Origin: Yponomeuta sedellus
Lineage: Eukaryota > Arthropoda > Insecta > Lepidoptera > Yponomeutidae
Direction: 5' to 3'
Assembly: GCA_934045075.1 (NCBI GenBank)
Contig: OW203736.1
Location: 7,331,109 to 7,395,108 of the forward strand
DNA length: 64,000 nucleotides
A model generated the notes under the pieces. It had not been told where the DNA came from and did not search any database. It saw only the letters and a program-made list of their open reading frames with translations. A program made the position numbers and the translations under genes. This document shows positions 40,048 to 50,580 of this stretch, piece after piece. Within the stretch, counting starts at the first letter, position 1. The number at the start of each line of letters is the position of its first letter.

Positions 40048-40720
40048 GGCTCGGCGACGTGTCTAGTGCACATTGCCATCTTGACGCCACGGCACGCAGT
40101 GCTCTGGCGTTATTGTTGTAGCGCGACTGGCGTGTTTTGATACTTTGTCTAAAAATTGACAAAGCGCAAGTACAATTGAGCAATCTTGACGCCTTTGCAC
40201 GCAGCTCTGGCGTTATTATTGTAGCGCGACTGGCGTATTTTGATACTTTGTCTACAACTTGACAAAGTGCAAGAACAATTGAGCATGTTGACATTTTTGA
40301 ACGCAGCTCTGGCGTTATTGTTATAGCGCGACCGGCGTATTTTGATACATTGTCTAAAAATTGAAAAAAGACCAATTACAATTGAGCAATCTTGACGGCA
40401 TTGCACGCAGTGCTCTGGCTTTATTGTTGTAGCGCGACTGGTGGTTTTTGATACTTTGTCTAAAAATTGACAACGCGCAATTACATTGAGCAATCTCGAC
40501 GCCTTTGCACGCAGCTCTGGCGTTATAGTTGTAGTCAAATCGACAACGCGCAAGTTCAATTGAGTGATCTTGACGACTTTCCACGTAGTGCTCTGGCGAT
40601 ATTGTTTTAGCGCGACTGGCGTATTTTGATACTTTGTCTAAAAATTGAAAAAGCACTAGAACAATTGAGCGATCTTGACGCCTTTGTTGTTGTAATAAAA
40701 CTGACCTACTTTGACACTGA
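40048..40720. repeat. 103-bp tandem satellite, about six units
   Basis: Anchor GCGCGACTGGCGTATTTTGA occurs at 40121, 40224, 40326, 40432 and 40610 (periods 103, 102, 106, then 178 over a shortened unit). Each unit holds AAAAATTGACAAAGCGCAA, CAATTGAGCAATCTTGACG and GCACGCAGCTCTGGCGTTAT. Units differ by several percent. Degenerate traces reach about 40900. The minus-strand ORFs crossing it are period artefacts. Confidence 0.95.
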
Positions 40721-40899
40721 TAAAAATAGCCTAAAAACAAAGAGTCTAGTGCCCATTGCATGTTTTCACCTTGTCGCAGTAGTCTAGCGTGTTAAGTAGG
40801 ATTGACGTAGGTACTTTGGTAAAAAAATTGCCAATTTGCAAGGAGTCTCGAGCATAATTGCAAGCCTTGACGTTATAAATGGAGTGCGACTTATGTTTC

Positions 40900-41640
40900 A
40901 ATCTGTTTTAAAAATATTCAAGCTTGAGAAGTCTAATACAAAATTGCAGCTTGCTATTTTGACTCCCTCTGATGACGCTAGCTGAGCTTTGTTTGGGTGT
41001 GTGAAAAATTTCCAGTAACCTATCAATTTTTTTCACACAGTGTGCAGTTCAGTAGGTAATATATTGCGTTCCAGTAAAATTAATATTATTTCTAATTTTA
41101 TAATTTATTATATTCTTATTTTGTCCTTTCCCTGTTACGAAAAGTTGTAAAAAAACATAAAACTTCTTAAAACGATTCATTGCAAATGTTTTAGGTCTTA
41201 AAAATATATATATATATATTACTAATAAATACATCAAAAAGCCATAATTATACGGGTGTACCCCTTTTCGAAAAGTAAGACGAGGTATTCCCTGTCAACT
41301 TGCCAGAAAACAAAAAAATACATCCTAAAATATCAAAATCACGCATTCCACCTCCCTCGGGCGCGTCCAGTGCAACATGTCATTCCATAACGCACACACA
41401 CAGCCGTCACATCAATGCAATGCAACTATCAACATTATGGCGTCACAATACATTACGAGCAGCAGTAATCAATGGATAGCGGTGATTATTGTCCATAGAT
41501 AACACAACAAATAGACCCGCATGTGCGCTGACAACCCTCTTCCAAAGGTAGACTCTTTACTTTGTGCCAAATGAAGGTTTTCGCCACGTAAATAAACCGT
41601 TGATTCCAAGCGTTGACAGAAATTGCGCTGTATTGCATTA
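40900..41640. other. No recognised feature
   Basis: AT-rich; short TA run at 41204-41218. CpG-richer 41340-41440. Confidence 0.4.
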
Positions 41641-41816
41641 TCTATAATATAAAAATGAATCGCTGAATGTGTTGGTAAGCGCAAATCTCGAGAGCAGGTA
41701 GACCGATTTCGCTAATTCTTTTTTTCAAAAATTCCTTGACGTACGAAGATGGTTCTTATGGAGGGAAAAATAAAAAATCGCCTGTTAGGCGGTACGAAGT
41801 TCGTTGGGTCAGCTAG
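41641..41816 (+). mobile_element. Short non-autonomous Helitron, 176 bp
   Basis: Starts TCTATAATATAAAAATGAAT after A (41640) and ends GGGTCAGCTAG before T (41817). The cleanest boundaries of the five copies. Confidence 0.85.
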
Positions 41817-41819
41817 TAA

Positions 41820-42280
41820 AGTAATATTAATACTGTTGCTATAATTTTGAGTTACCATATACAAAATTAGTAATTACCATGCTTTACCAAATACATATTC
41901 TTACGTTTTTTTTCAATAACCTCATTATTTATGCAGTTATACTAGAAACGGTTCGGAGGAACCTAACGCTCGAAGTATGTTGGTATATATGAGCTTTTAT
42001 GATGTTTAATCCTTTATTAATGTATCGGTCGAAGCGCCTATGGTCCAGTTTTATTGCCCGTGACTGTATTTGACATTATTTTGTAGGAATTCGTGCCAAG
42101 CAAAAGAGTTTACTATTAGTTAGACTACAAACAGTGACAATGAGGAAGGCTTGATAGCCTGTGATCTAACACTTAAATGTGCCTTTATTAAACAACTAAA
42201 GACCTTATTTTGTTAATTTTAATTAATCTTATTTTATTTGATAAAACATTTCTATTTAATTTTATTATTATTAATCTCCT
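41820..42280. other. No recognised feature
   Basis: AT-rich; nothing recognised. Confidence 0.4.
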
Positions 42281-42282
42281 TT

Positions 42283-42343
42283 CCTGCTACGTAAGAAGAG
42301 ACCCTTGCCCCAGCAGTGGGGACATACAAGTTTTGATATCGAA
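42283..42343 (+). mobile_element. S5 SINE, 3' tail fragment
   Basis: GAAGAGACCCTTGCCCCAGC and GTGGGGACATACAAG, ending TTTTGATATCGAA. Confidence 0.65.
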
Positions 42344-42761
42344 TCTAACGTAATCTAATCCAAATATTTAGTTCACAAATCTTGGGTGTCTTCAAATTAC
42401 TGAACTAACATTCACTTATCGATTTTATGCATCATTGGTACAACATAATATAACATTATTATATTCTTTGTTTGTTGCACTAACCAGTAGTAAGGAAAAA
42501 TAGGTTTTTAAAATAATAAGACACTGTAGCAATTTCGAACTAAATGCAATTATTGTGGTCTCTAGTAGAGTATGTTGTCTATGTTATTGGGCATGTAACT
42601 TATCATAACTGTCGCAGATAATGCGATGTGTCCACTGAGTGAAGGGCTTAGATGGAGCTGCTCGCATGGCAGGCTTGTTTGTCAATTATAATATCTTGTG
42701 AATCACAATTACAAAGTGCAATCAGTAGGTACTCAAAATAAGAGTTGAATAGAGCTAAAAT

Positions 42762-43066
42762 AAGCGTTCGTGGCCTAGTCGAACCGAGTGATTGAAATCA
42801 ATCACTTCAATTAAGCAACAACAGGCGTGGTAAGGTGCAGGATGGGTGACCGTCGCTAAGCCGTTGGTGCCGGCTGTCATGTAATGGCAGTTGTTAAGCC
42901 ATGTCAAAGGCGTCATGGGCGGCTTGATAACTTCTGACAGTAAGACCCGCCACTGTCTTACTACCCTCCACCAACCCGGACTTGGCCCCCGTGGTGGAGT
43001 ATGGCCTAACCTTCCTGCGATGCAGGAAGAGACCCGTGCCCTTCCTGCATCGCAGGATGCGTACCC
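42762..43066 (+). mobile_element. S5 SINE with central deletion
   Basis: Complete head (CGTGGCCTAGTCGAACCG) and 5S-like block (TTAAGCAACAACAGGCGTGG, GGATGGGTGACCG). It jumps directly from GACCGTCG to CTAAGCCGTTGGTGCC, losing about 55 bp. The 3' end is altered (a second inverted GCATCGCAGGA) and runs into a CGAA repeat. Confidence 0.8.
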
Positions 43067-43072
43067 GTGAAC

Positions 43073-43111
43073 GAACGAACGAACGAACGAACGAACGAAC
43101 GAACGAACGAA
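43073..43111. repeat. CGAA tetranucleotide microsatellite
   Basis: About ten units attached to the S5 3' end. The S5 tail in another copy (63700-63712) reads GATAACGAACGAA, so the array probably grew from the SINE tail. Confidence 0.9.
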
Positions 43112-43206
43112 CAAACAAATGAATGAATGAGAAGTACAATTTTGTAGGTAGTTTAGGAATCGAATCACCCTAACTATGTATGAAGCAATACTCATACATA
43201 GTTATA

Positions 43207-43315
43207 TATTAAACGGGCATATCGCGATTATTTATTAGGTAAAACGTAATAACCTTAACTTCGGGAAATAAGGTAATTACGTTTTACATAATAAATAATC
43301 GCGATTTGACCCGTT
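43207..43315. mobile_element. Palindromic MITE, family P
   Basis: ATTAAACGGG...CGATTATTTATTAGGTAAAACGT is mirrored as CGTTTTACATAATAAATAATCG...CCCGTT, with an AT-rich centre around 43255. A longer copy lies at 44395-44528. Confidence 0.8.
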
Positions 43316-43416
43316 CAAAGCCATTGTTTTATAATAAAATTCCAAATATGTAGTTTTCAGATGATTATTATTATTGTTTATTTGGTAAGTCTGAGAATTG
43401 GGCGTAGGCTATTAAT

Positions 43417-43585
43417 CGAACGAACGAACGAACGAACGAACGAATGACCGAACGAACGAACGAACGAACGAACGAACGAACGAACGAACGAACGAACGAA
43501 CGAACGAACGAACGAACGAACGAACGAACGAATGAATGAATGAATGAATGAATGAATGAATGAATGAATGAATGAATGAATGAAT
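43417..43585. repeat. Compound CGAA-TGAA microsatellite
   Basis: CGAA units from 43417 to 43530 with one TGACCGAA interruption, then TGAA units to 43585. A single transition switches the motif along the whole second half. Confidence 0.95.
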
Positions 43586-44079
43586 TTTACAATAACTTTA
43601 GCATGTTTACTTGTTATATTACTATTGTTGACCGAAAATCTTGATCTAAAAAGGGTAGGCCTTTGCCCTGTAGTGGGACACCCATATTAAACTCGTAGAG
43701 GCATAAAAATATAATGTATTGTATGAACGAGAGTCGTGTACACTTCTCAGCGTGGACAAGTTCTAAGCCGCTCCAGAAGCGAGCTGTTTGTAATTAAACA
43801 GCTTAGCTGCCACGCCAAGTGCATCCGAGTCTTCAAGACGTTAAAATTTAACTCTCTTGTAGCGTGACCGAGCACTTTTGATACTGCAGCTTAGTTATTC
43901 GCGATACTCATACATACAGTCTATTTATCCTTACCTGACTATTTTAGTAAACAACACTCTACCCGTAAAGTATGACTTTTTAGTCAAAACTGCCATATTC
44001 CGATAAATGAAGTGATCAGGGAAACCATTTTAAACAACACGCTGACAATTTTATCAATCTATCTATATCTATAATCAAA

Positions 44080-44270
44080 TCAGCCAACATCAACCCAATG
44101 CTGGGCATAGGCCTCCTTTTTATTGCGCCAGTCCTCACGGTCCTGTGCTAATCTGATCCATCTCTGACCCGCAACCCTCACGATGTCGTCTGACCATAGT
44201 GACGGTGGTCTGCCTACCAACCTCCTTCCCTCTCTTGGCCACCACTCAGATACTGCCCTGTTCCACCGGA
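44080..44270 (-). mobile_element. RTE-like LINE ORF2 C-terminus (second family)
   Basis: An uninterrupted minus-strand frame reads WNRAVSEWWPREGRRL, VGRPPSLWSDDIVRVAGQRW, then IRLAQDREDWRNKKEAYAQ, HWVDVG and TGA. GRPPxRWSDDIVxVAG...AQDRxxWRxxxEAYxQxWxxxG is the canonical C-terminal block of this LINE group. A different subfamily from 7872-8230 (VDVG end instead of QQWT). Confidence 0.8.
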
Positions 44271-44394
44271 CTATTTTATAAACAAAGTTTATGAACTCGC
44301 GAGAAAATATCTATTTTTGGCATTCAATATTAATTTTGATGTTAGAATCTTGTTTACTAAATTTGACAAGTAAGGCTAAGGAAAGACTGTATGT

Positions 44395-44528
44395 ATTAAA
44401 CGGGTTTAATTGCGATTATTTATTAGGTAAAACGTAATTACCTCATTGCCGGACGTTTCAGCAGGTTACAGTTGCCGTGGTCGGCAAATAAGGTAATTAC
44501 CTTTTACCTAATAAAAGACCCGTTTAAT
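44395..44528. mobile_element. Palindromic MITE, family P, longer copy
   Basis: ATTAAACGGG at 44395 and CCCGTTTAAT at the right end. The centre carries CCGGACGTTTCAGCAGG and TTGCCGTGGTCGGC, absent from the shorter copy at 43207-43315. Confidence 0.8.
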
Positions 44529-44911
44529 ATTGCAGCTTAGTTTTTGTGAAGTGAAAACTCTTTCAGGTGCTATGCGCTCATTTTGCACGGTACAGTGAAA
44601 CGGCGTGATTAGAAATAAATTGGAGTTCGAATAGAAACAGCGGGTTTCCTCGCGATGTTTTTCTTCATAGTTCTATTCATCCTCTAGTTTATAATCATGC
44701 CGTTTTACGTTAAGTATATTTGCATGCATGACATAATATTGTGTTCCGCTTAAAGTAGCCACTTTAAAGTATTATTTTCCTAGATAGTTAATTTGTAAAC
44801 TTATGGTTTTAATATAGTGGTTAGTTATTATTTTAATACTTTAACAAGGCATAAAGCCTGCAAATCAATCAATACAGTTTTTATTGTATATTGTGAATCT
44901 GCCGTCCTCTT

Positions 44912-44964
44912 TAATGGTGATTTAGTATACCCTATTTTAATGGTGATTTAGTATACCCTATTTT
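44912..44964. repeat. Tandem duplication of about 26 bp
   Basis: TAATGGTGATTTAGTATACC then CTATTTT, twice in direct succession and identical. Confidence 0.9.
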
Positions 44965-45029
44965 AAAAAACTTCTATGTCAATAAGAATTTTTAAAATAA
45001 GTCAATTACTTTATCAATATAATATCTAA

Positions 45030-45411
45030 ACCGAGCTGAGCCGTCACGCTCGGGGTGGTAACGCTGAATCAGGTATACTCGGCTACAGCAGGGTGACGCT
45101 GTACCGGGTACACTCGGTACCAGCCGGACGGTGAAGTGGAACTGAGTATACTCGGCACCAGTCGGTCGGTCACGCTGAACTGGGTATACTCGGCTGCTGC
45201 TGGTGGGTGACGATGCATTAGGTATACTCGGTACCAGTCGGACGGTGGGAATGGATCGGATATACGCACTATAGCAGTCGTTCGGTAACGCTGAACATTG
45301 TACGCCTACTCAGTACCAGTCGGCCGCTGACGCAGAATTGGATATACTCAATATCATTCAACCGGTGACGCTTAATCGGGTATACTCATTAACAGTCGAT
45401 CAGTGACGTTA
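45030..45411. repeat. 38-bp minisatellite
   Basis: About nine to ten units with core GGGTATACTCGGTACCAGTC and GGTGACGCTGAA. GTATACTC-like anchors lie at 45072, 45108, 45146, 45184, 45222, 45259, about 45298, 45341 and 45380, so the period is 35-40 bp. Divergence rises toward the right end. Confidence 0.9.
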
Positions 45412-45533
45412 AATTTCTACTCTTATCACATGGTGTGCTTATGAACACATGATCATAAGCGAACCACCTGTATTTTTTTGTTAATAATATATTTTCATAT
45501 TTTTTTCATTTTTGTCTTTGTATTCATCTTAAT

Positions 45534-45729
45534 ATAGTATTTTCTAAGGTTAACACGAGCAGTAGACATAATTAAAACTGTTTTTATACGGATTTATGCT
45601 CGTTTATTAGTTAGATTTATGCTCGGTGCCACCCGGGACCACGGCACCTGAAAAAGTGCCGAAACGTTGGAAAATTGTAAAAATAAATGTAATAAACGAG
45701 CATAAATCCGTATAAAAACAGTTTTAATT
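45534..45729. mobile_element. MITE-like element F, short copy
   Basis: Inverted ends AATTAAAACTGTTTTTATAC (45570) and its complement to 45729, with a GAAAAAGTGCCGAAACGTTG centre. The 36-bp side sequence TAGTATTTTCTAAGGTTAAC precedes it, as next to the copy at 6169-6656 in reverse. Confidence 0.75.
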
Positions 45730-45813
45730 TCATCTTGATAGTTTATGTTACAACATATTATACTGCGTCAGTATGTACAGTCTTTACAAGTTGCTATTAT
45801 AATAATAATAATA

Positions 45814-45998
45814 TTGGCCTTTTTGCATCTACTTAATGAGATGATTTATACAGCGTCCAGTGGTATCTTCACTCACACTAGATGGGTGAAGGGACCACTC
45901 CGACGCTGTAGTGCCTGGGTCATGGTTTTATAGATGGTGTAGGCTTGCCCAGCACCTATACCATCCTGACAGCTTAGTCGGCCTTGCTAACAAGTTGC
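45814..45998 (-). mobile_element. SINE L 3' part
   Basis: Antisense copy with GGCCTTTTTGCATCTACTTA at the left, CACTAGATGGGTGAAGGGAC and CCATCCTGACAGCTTAGTCG. The best 3' half apart from 20590-20997. Confidence 0.75.
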
Positions 45999-46252
45999 TA
46001 TTATATTAGGTATGTAATACAATATCATAGAGCAAGCACTTGAACAATTTGCATAATGCATTGTTGATACGTACCTACTTAAGTACAAGAAGACTTTAGA
46101 ATAATTTATGCAAAGTACAACACTCTAATTTCATATTATAATTAATTCTGATTTGAGGCGAAGTTGCAGCTTTGTTCCTAAGCTTGGTGGAACTAAGATA
46201 TGCCGTGCGTAAGATAAAGTTATTTAAAGTTGAATTAACATAACATAGAAAC

Positions 46253-46324
46253 ATATCATGAACTCACGTCTGTATTCCTACCCCACTAGGTTGAGGCCAC
46301 TCTCTGCCAGTTGCCACGATCTAG
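46253..46324 (-). mobile_element. LINE terminus D fragment
   Basis: CATGAACTCACGTCTGTATT and TGCCAGTTGCCACGATCTAG; cut by the adjacent RTE tail. Confidence 0.5.
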
Positions 46325-46715
46325 CCTTCTTCTTCTTCAGGCTATATTATGTAGTCCACTGCTGGACATAGCCCTCCCCTAATGAGCGCCATGGCTCCCT
46401 GTCTTCAGCTTGCCGCATCCAGCATCTGCCGGCAGTTTTTCGCAGATCGTCATCCCACCTGGTCGGAGGGCGTCCTAGACTACGTTTGCCGAGTCGCGGT
46501 CTCCACTCAAGAACACGTTTAATCCAACGGTTGTCGCTTCTTTGCGAAATATGGCCAGCCCACTGCCACTACAGCTTGCTGATTCTCTGAGCTACGTCGA
46601 TAACTTTGGTTCTCTGTCGGATGCATTCGTTACAAATCCTATCCTTCAGAGAAACTCCGAGCATAGCTCTCTCCATAGCTCGCTTAACGACTTTGAAATG
46701 GTGGACCAGATCTTT
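46325..46715 (-). mobile_element. RTE-clade LINE ORF2 C-terminus, best copy
   Basis: Minus strand reads HHFKVVKRAMERAMLGVSLK, DRICNECIRQRTKVIDVAQR and ISKLxWQWAGHI. After frameshifts it reads GRPPTRWDDDLRK, RSLGEGYVQQW, a stop and (AAG)n. It extends about 60 bp further 5' than the 7872-8230 copy. Confidence 0.85.
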
Positions 46716-46799
46716 TGTGAGTGTCCACGATCTAGCATAGCAAATTATAAACAGAACTAAAACCTTATAAAAAAATTAAACACAAAAAATGTGAATACA

Positions 46800-47143
46800 T
46801 TCGATATCAACCCGTTTATGTCCCTACTGCTGGGTCACGGATCTCTTCCTGCATCTCTAACTCCAACTCCACCATGGGGGCCAAGTCCGGGTTGGTGGAG
46901 GATTGCAAGAGAGTGATGGGCCTTATTGTCAGAAGTTATAACCTCCCACAAGGCCTGTGACATGGCTTAACGACTGCCATTACACGACAGCCGGCGCCAA
47001 CAGCTTAAAGTGCTTTAAGAAGCACGGAAGCGCTCGGAAAAATGCCACTAGCGGTAGTCACAGGGCGGTCATCCATCCTGCGTCTGACCGCGCCTGTTGT
47101 TGCTTAACTCAAGTGATTGGTTCCAATCACTCGGTTCGACTAT
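46800..47143 (-). mobile_element. S5 SINE, full length
   Basis: Antisense copy from TTCGATATCAACCCGTTTAT to CACTCGGTTCGACTATAA. The 5S-like block is diverged (GACGCAGGATGGATGACC). The last few bases of the head are lost. Confidence 0.8.
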
Positions 47144-47221
47144 AATTATGATAACTATGATTATAATGATAATACAGTGTAATAGCATATGATAATAATA
47201 TGATATGTTATTATATTATTT

Positions 47222-47330
47222 TTAATGCACTAACCCGTGCTAACGACAATTTTAAAAACCTATTTAGAGGCTGAAAATTCCACCCTTGCCGGGATTCGAA
47301 CCCGCGACCTCTGGCTATCCGTGCCAGTGT
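47222..47330 (-). mobile_element. tC element fragment
   Basis: GCACTAACCCGTGCTAACGA, AACCTATTTAGAGGCTGAAA and GGATTCGAACCCGCGACC, cut after CTATCCGTGCCAG. Confidence 0.75.
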
Positions 47331-47519
47331 AAATTATTTAATTAGCAGCCATTTATGAACATTCCTTTGTTGGAAGGGAAGCGTTTTGCTGACTCCCTGC
47401 GGGGCAATCCTTTAATTTGGTGTACCAACTTGATTTCAACACGATGTTTTATCAAAACGGTAAATTTTGTTACCAAAATATCCCTTTGAGAGGTTAGATG
47501 GATTTATGAATATTTGAAA

Positions 47520-47704
47520 CTAGCTGACCCAGCGAACTTCGTAACGCCTAACACTCGATCCTTTAATTTTTTTTATTTTTCTCTCCGTAAGAACCATCCT
47601 CGTACTTCAAGGAATATTCTAAAAATGAATTAGTGGAATCGGTTCAGCTGCTCTCGAGATTTGCGCTTACCGACACATTCTGCGATTCATTTTTACATTA
47701 TAGA
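47520..47704 (-). mobile_element. Short Helitron, first of a tandem pair
   Basis: CTAGCTGACCCAGCGAACTT at the left (3' end of the element), GTAAGAACCATCCTCGTACT inside, ending CATTATAGA. Confidence 0.75.
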
Positions 47705-47886
47705 CAAGCTAACCCAGCGAACTTCGTACCGCCTTAACAGTCGATATTTTTTTTTATTGCTCGCTTCGTAACAACCATCCTCGTACTTCAAGGAATATTC
47801 TAAAAGAAGAATTAGCGAAATCGGTTCAACGTGTCTCGAGATTTGCGCTTACCAACACATTCAGCGATTCATTTTTATATTATAGA
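47705..47886 (-). mobile_element. Short Helitron, second of a tandem pair
   Basis: Starts directly after the previous copy with a mutated terminus (CAAGCTAACCCAGCGAACTT) and ends TATTATAGA before T. Same orientation, head to tail. Confidence 0.75.
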
Positions 47887-47978
47887 TTAAATGCAATGAA
47901 AAGGTTTTATCCAAAATAGCACAAAAATTGCGGCTCAATGAACGTTACAATTCAAACTAGGTGTCCACATGAAAAACA
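47887..47978. mobile_element. Repeat family I fragment
   Basis: GCAATGAAAAGGTTTTATCC, AATTGCGGCTCAATGAACG and CAAACTAGGTGTCCACATG; directly behind the Helitron pair. Confidence 0.55.
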
Positions 47979-48519
47979 TAAGTTATGTTATGTTACTAAG
48001 GAGGAGGAGGCCGTACATTTGTACAAATGACCTTAGTCTGGATGTATTGTATTTCATTGGGCGTGCACTGAGTTTGTTTGTAAAGCATTTGAACCTTCCT
48101 ACACAGCTTAGGAAACAAAGTCATTCGTACATATTGGGCTGCAAACCCACGTCTTCCCATAGAGAAGATGGATTCTACCGCTTCGCTGCCACGGCTCTAA
48201 AATTGAAGAACTGAGACGAGTCGCGATCTCTTGAGTCGGAGGCCAAGACCCACGTCAGGTCGCTGAGCCAACAGAGTAAGTAAGTATTTTTAAGAAACGA
48301 CCTGGAATGTGACTTGGTATTTTTTTGTACAATGGGAGGCGTTTGCGTAAGCGACCAGGGGGGCTCTAAAATGCATAGTGGTTCAATAGTCATATTAGAT
48401 CGGTAATGGCCGTTTCATTCACATTATACTTCGTCTAGTAAACAAATGCGTTGCAATGGTATAACCCGTGCTACTTAACTCGGCGCCTCGCGCGATTCGA
48501 TCTTCTTCGCGAGAGGCCT
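47979..48519. other. Mostly unrecognised; possible tA remnant
   Basis: GGCCGTACATTTGTACAAAT and CTTAGTCTGGATGTATTGTA at 48010-48060 parallel the diverged tA at 39430-39575. No gene seen. Confidence 0.35.
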
Positions 48520-49013
48520 ATTTAATTGGCGTGGGTCTACCAGCTTGCAGGTTTGGACGCGATTGACCGTCGAGCTTTCAGGCTAATTGGGGATGAAGAA
48601 TTGACGAAGGCAAGGTTGCGGCCTCTAAAGCACCGTTGTAAGGTCGCTTGCCTCTCCATCTTCTACAAGGTGTATTTTGGAGAGTGTGCACAGGGACTAC
48701 ATCAACTTATACCCTCATCACCGTTCTTCCATCGGACCACCAGACAATTGGCTCGAATGCACGCTTTTGTTGTCGAAATTCCGCGAATCACCACCAAGCG
48801 ATTCGCGAATTCTTTTATAATAAGAAGAGCCAAGTTGTGGATCACGCTGCCATCGTTTGTCTTTCCGGAGACATATAACCTTGGTGTTTTTAGAAGTAGA
48901 GTAAACCGGCCTTTAACAGGTAAGCACGTGACATCGTAGACCCCGTCTTCGCTTACCATCAGGCGTGAGTCGTGCCTGGGGTCGATTGTAACATGTCCTA
49001 CATTAAAAAAAAC
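48520..49013 (+). mobile_element. CR1-like LINE ORF2 C-terminus and 3' UTR
   Basis: A 137-codon open frame (to 48939) reads AGLDAIDRRAFRLIGDEE, HRCKVACLSIFYKVYFGEC, RTTRQLARMHAFVVEIP, TTKRFANSFIIRRAKLW, then LPSFVFPETYNLGVFRSRVN. LDxxxRRAxRLI...HRRxVASLxVFYRxxFGEC...FANSFxxRxAxLWNxLP...YNxxxFKxRV is a well-known C-terminal block of CR1-type LINEs in Lepidoptera. The 3' UTR has the TACCATCAGGCGTGAGTC element and ends at an A-rich CATTAAAAAAAAC. It is 5'-truncated, open, and reads into unrelated sequence upstream. Confidence 0.85.
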
Positions 49014-49084
49014 TAAGTAAGTATTTGACTCTAGAGCCTGATTTGAAGTGTCAAAAACAGCAGTTATTGGTACATTTTCATTTT

Positions 49085-49345
49085 TAGTTTAAAAACCTAT
49101 TTGGAGGCTAAAAATTCCACGCATGCCGGGATTCGAACCCGCGACCTCTGGCTATCCGTGCCAGCGCTCTTTCCAACTGAGCCAATGGGCGAGTCACCGT
49201 CATCAGTGAAATTTCGAACCTCTTTACAACATTCTCGGATTTGTATTACGTACAGGCAGCGACATCTGGCTGAAGTAATTTGCATTACTTTTAGCCTCTA
49301 AATAGGTTTTTAAAATTGTCCTTAGCACGGGTTAGTGTATTAAAA
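49085..49345. mobile_element. tC element with inverted ends
   Basis: A minus-oriented tC (tRNA-like part about 49116-49190) is followed by the reversed tail TTTTAGCCTCTAAATAGG and GTCCTTAGCACGGGTTAG. The unit is thus bounded by inverted AAAACCTATTT-GAGGCTAAAA ends, as in a MITE. Confidence 0.75.
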
Positions 49346-49726
49346 ATAATATTTCATTTTATGTGTTTGTCGGGCATTACGTAAGTCCCTAATGGTAAGT
49401 CTGATGTATCTCAAAGACCGTTAAACTTAAATGTAAACAAGTTAAACGTTTAAAAACATTTAATCATGGATCGACACTCATTACGACGGGTAAGAAGATT
49501 TCAATTATGGCTCTTATCGCTTTCAGTGTAAGCGTGAATGTCGAACTTACATGATATCCCGGGCAGCATTGGCTGGGTAATAGCTCTAAGCTAGTGGATG
49601 CACTCAATGCTAAACAGAGAGTCCGCTTTAACCTCAGTGCTTGGATACCGATCTGGGATTACGCCACTGTGTGTAAGGTTCAGGCCACCATGGTTGGAAA
49701 GTTTTGTTGGAAGTTGCATGGCCAGT
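49346..49726. other. No recognised feature
   Basis: Mixed sequence; nothing recognised. Confidence 0.4.
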
Positions 49727-49856
49727 TTGCATGTCCCTACTTCTGGGGTACGGGTGTCTTCCTGCATCACAGGAGGGTTAGGCCATACTCTACCACGGGG
49801 GCAAGTCCGGTTTAGTGGAGGATTGTATAGCAGTGGCGGGCCTTACTGTTAGACAG

Positions 49857-50203
49857 AGTTTTTATTGTTTATTTGACATCGCATGGTCTCATTTCGTTTT
49901 TCGTTGGCGGGCGACGTTGTGATGTGTGTCGGACTTCTATAGACTTAAGTTTAAGTCAAACTAACAACAATGACTAAAATTGAATATGTTTGCTCTTGCG
50001 CGTATATCGCAAGCTCATTCTAGGTTTGTTCAAGCTATTTGCCGAGCATAGCACTAGTACAGTATACTATTTCCAACAACATCTTAAGCTGGTGACTACT
50101 AAACCCGATCTACAGATAAACCTTGTCGGTTTCGGGGGATGGGAGGCATTATATTGCATGTATTTTTTTTCTTACTTTAAATAAATAAATAAAAAAAAAG
50201 GAA
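49857..50203 (+). mobile_element. Unidentified poly-A-tailed insert
   Basis: About 345 bp ending TTAAATAAATAAATAAAAAAAAAGG, i.e. polyadenylation-type signals and an A run. It is not otherwise repeated in the window. It could be a LINE 3' end or a processed transcript copy. I do not recognise it, and no clear target duplication is visible. Confidence 0.5.
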
Positions 50204-50371
50204 TCTAACCACCTTAAGGCCTCTGACCTGACTTAACGACTGGCATTACACCACAGCCGGCACCAAGGGCTTGACGTGCCTTGCGAAGCACAGAAGCGCT
50301 CGGGAAACGCCACTAGCGGTAGTCACCTTTCCTGCACCTGACCGCGCCTGTTGTTGCTTAACTCAAGTGAT

Positions 50372-50580
50372 AAATATAACATAACATTTTACATACTGGC
50401 ACGTACATTGCTTCTGGCCCCACACTAGGATACCCTGTGTCGTGGGAAATAGAAACAACGACATCACAAACATGTAAACATCCAAGACCTGGACTTTTTT
50501 TTTTGTTTCCAGCCGGGATTCGAACCCGGGACCTATTGCATGGTAGGCAGACGCGCTACCGCTACGCCACAGAGGTCGTC
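50372..50580 (-). mobile_element. tA SINE nested in S5
   Basis: Antisense tA with a GGATTCGAACCCGGGACC T-arm and terminal GCCACAGAGGTCGTC. It is inserted between TTAACTCAAGTGA and TTGATTCCAATCACTC of the S5 head. Confidence 0.85.

Noticed and set aside
40040..40761. Overlapping 111-136-codon minus-strand ORFs with repeated peptide
   Set aside because: They are the 103-bp satellite read in three frames because the period is not a multiple of three; no protein family resemblance.
42755..43195. 146-codon minus-strand ORF with FVRSFVRSFVRS
   Set aside because: The repeat peptide is the CGAA microsatellite and the rest is antisense S5.
43073..43585. CRISPR-like or regularly spaced array
   Set aside because: It is a simple tetranucleotide repeat without spacers, in a eukaryotic context.
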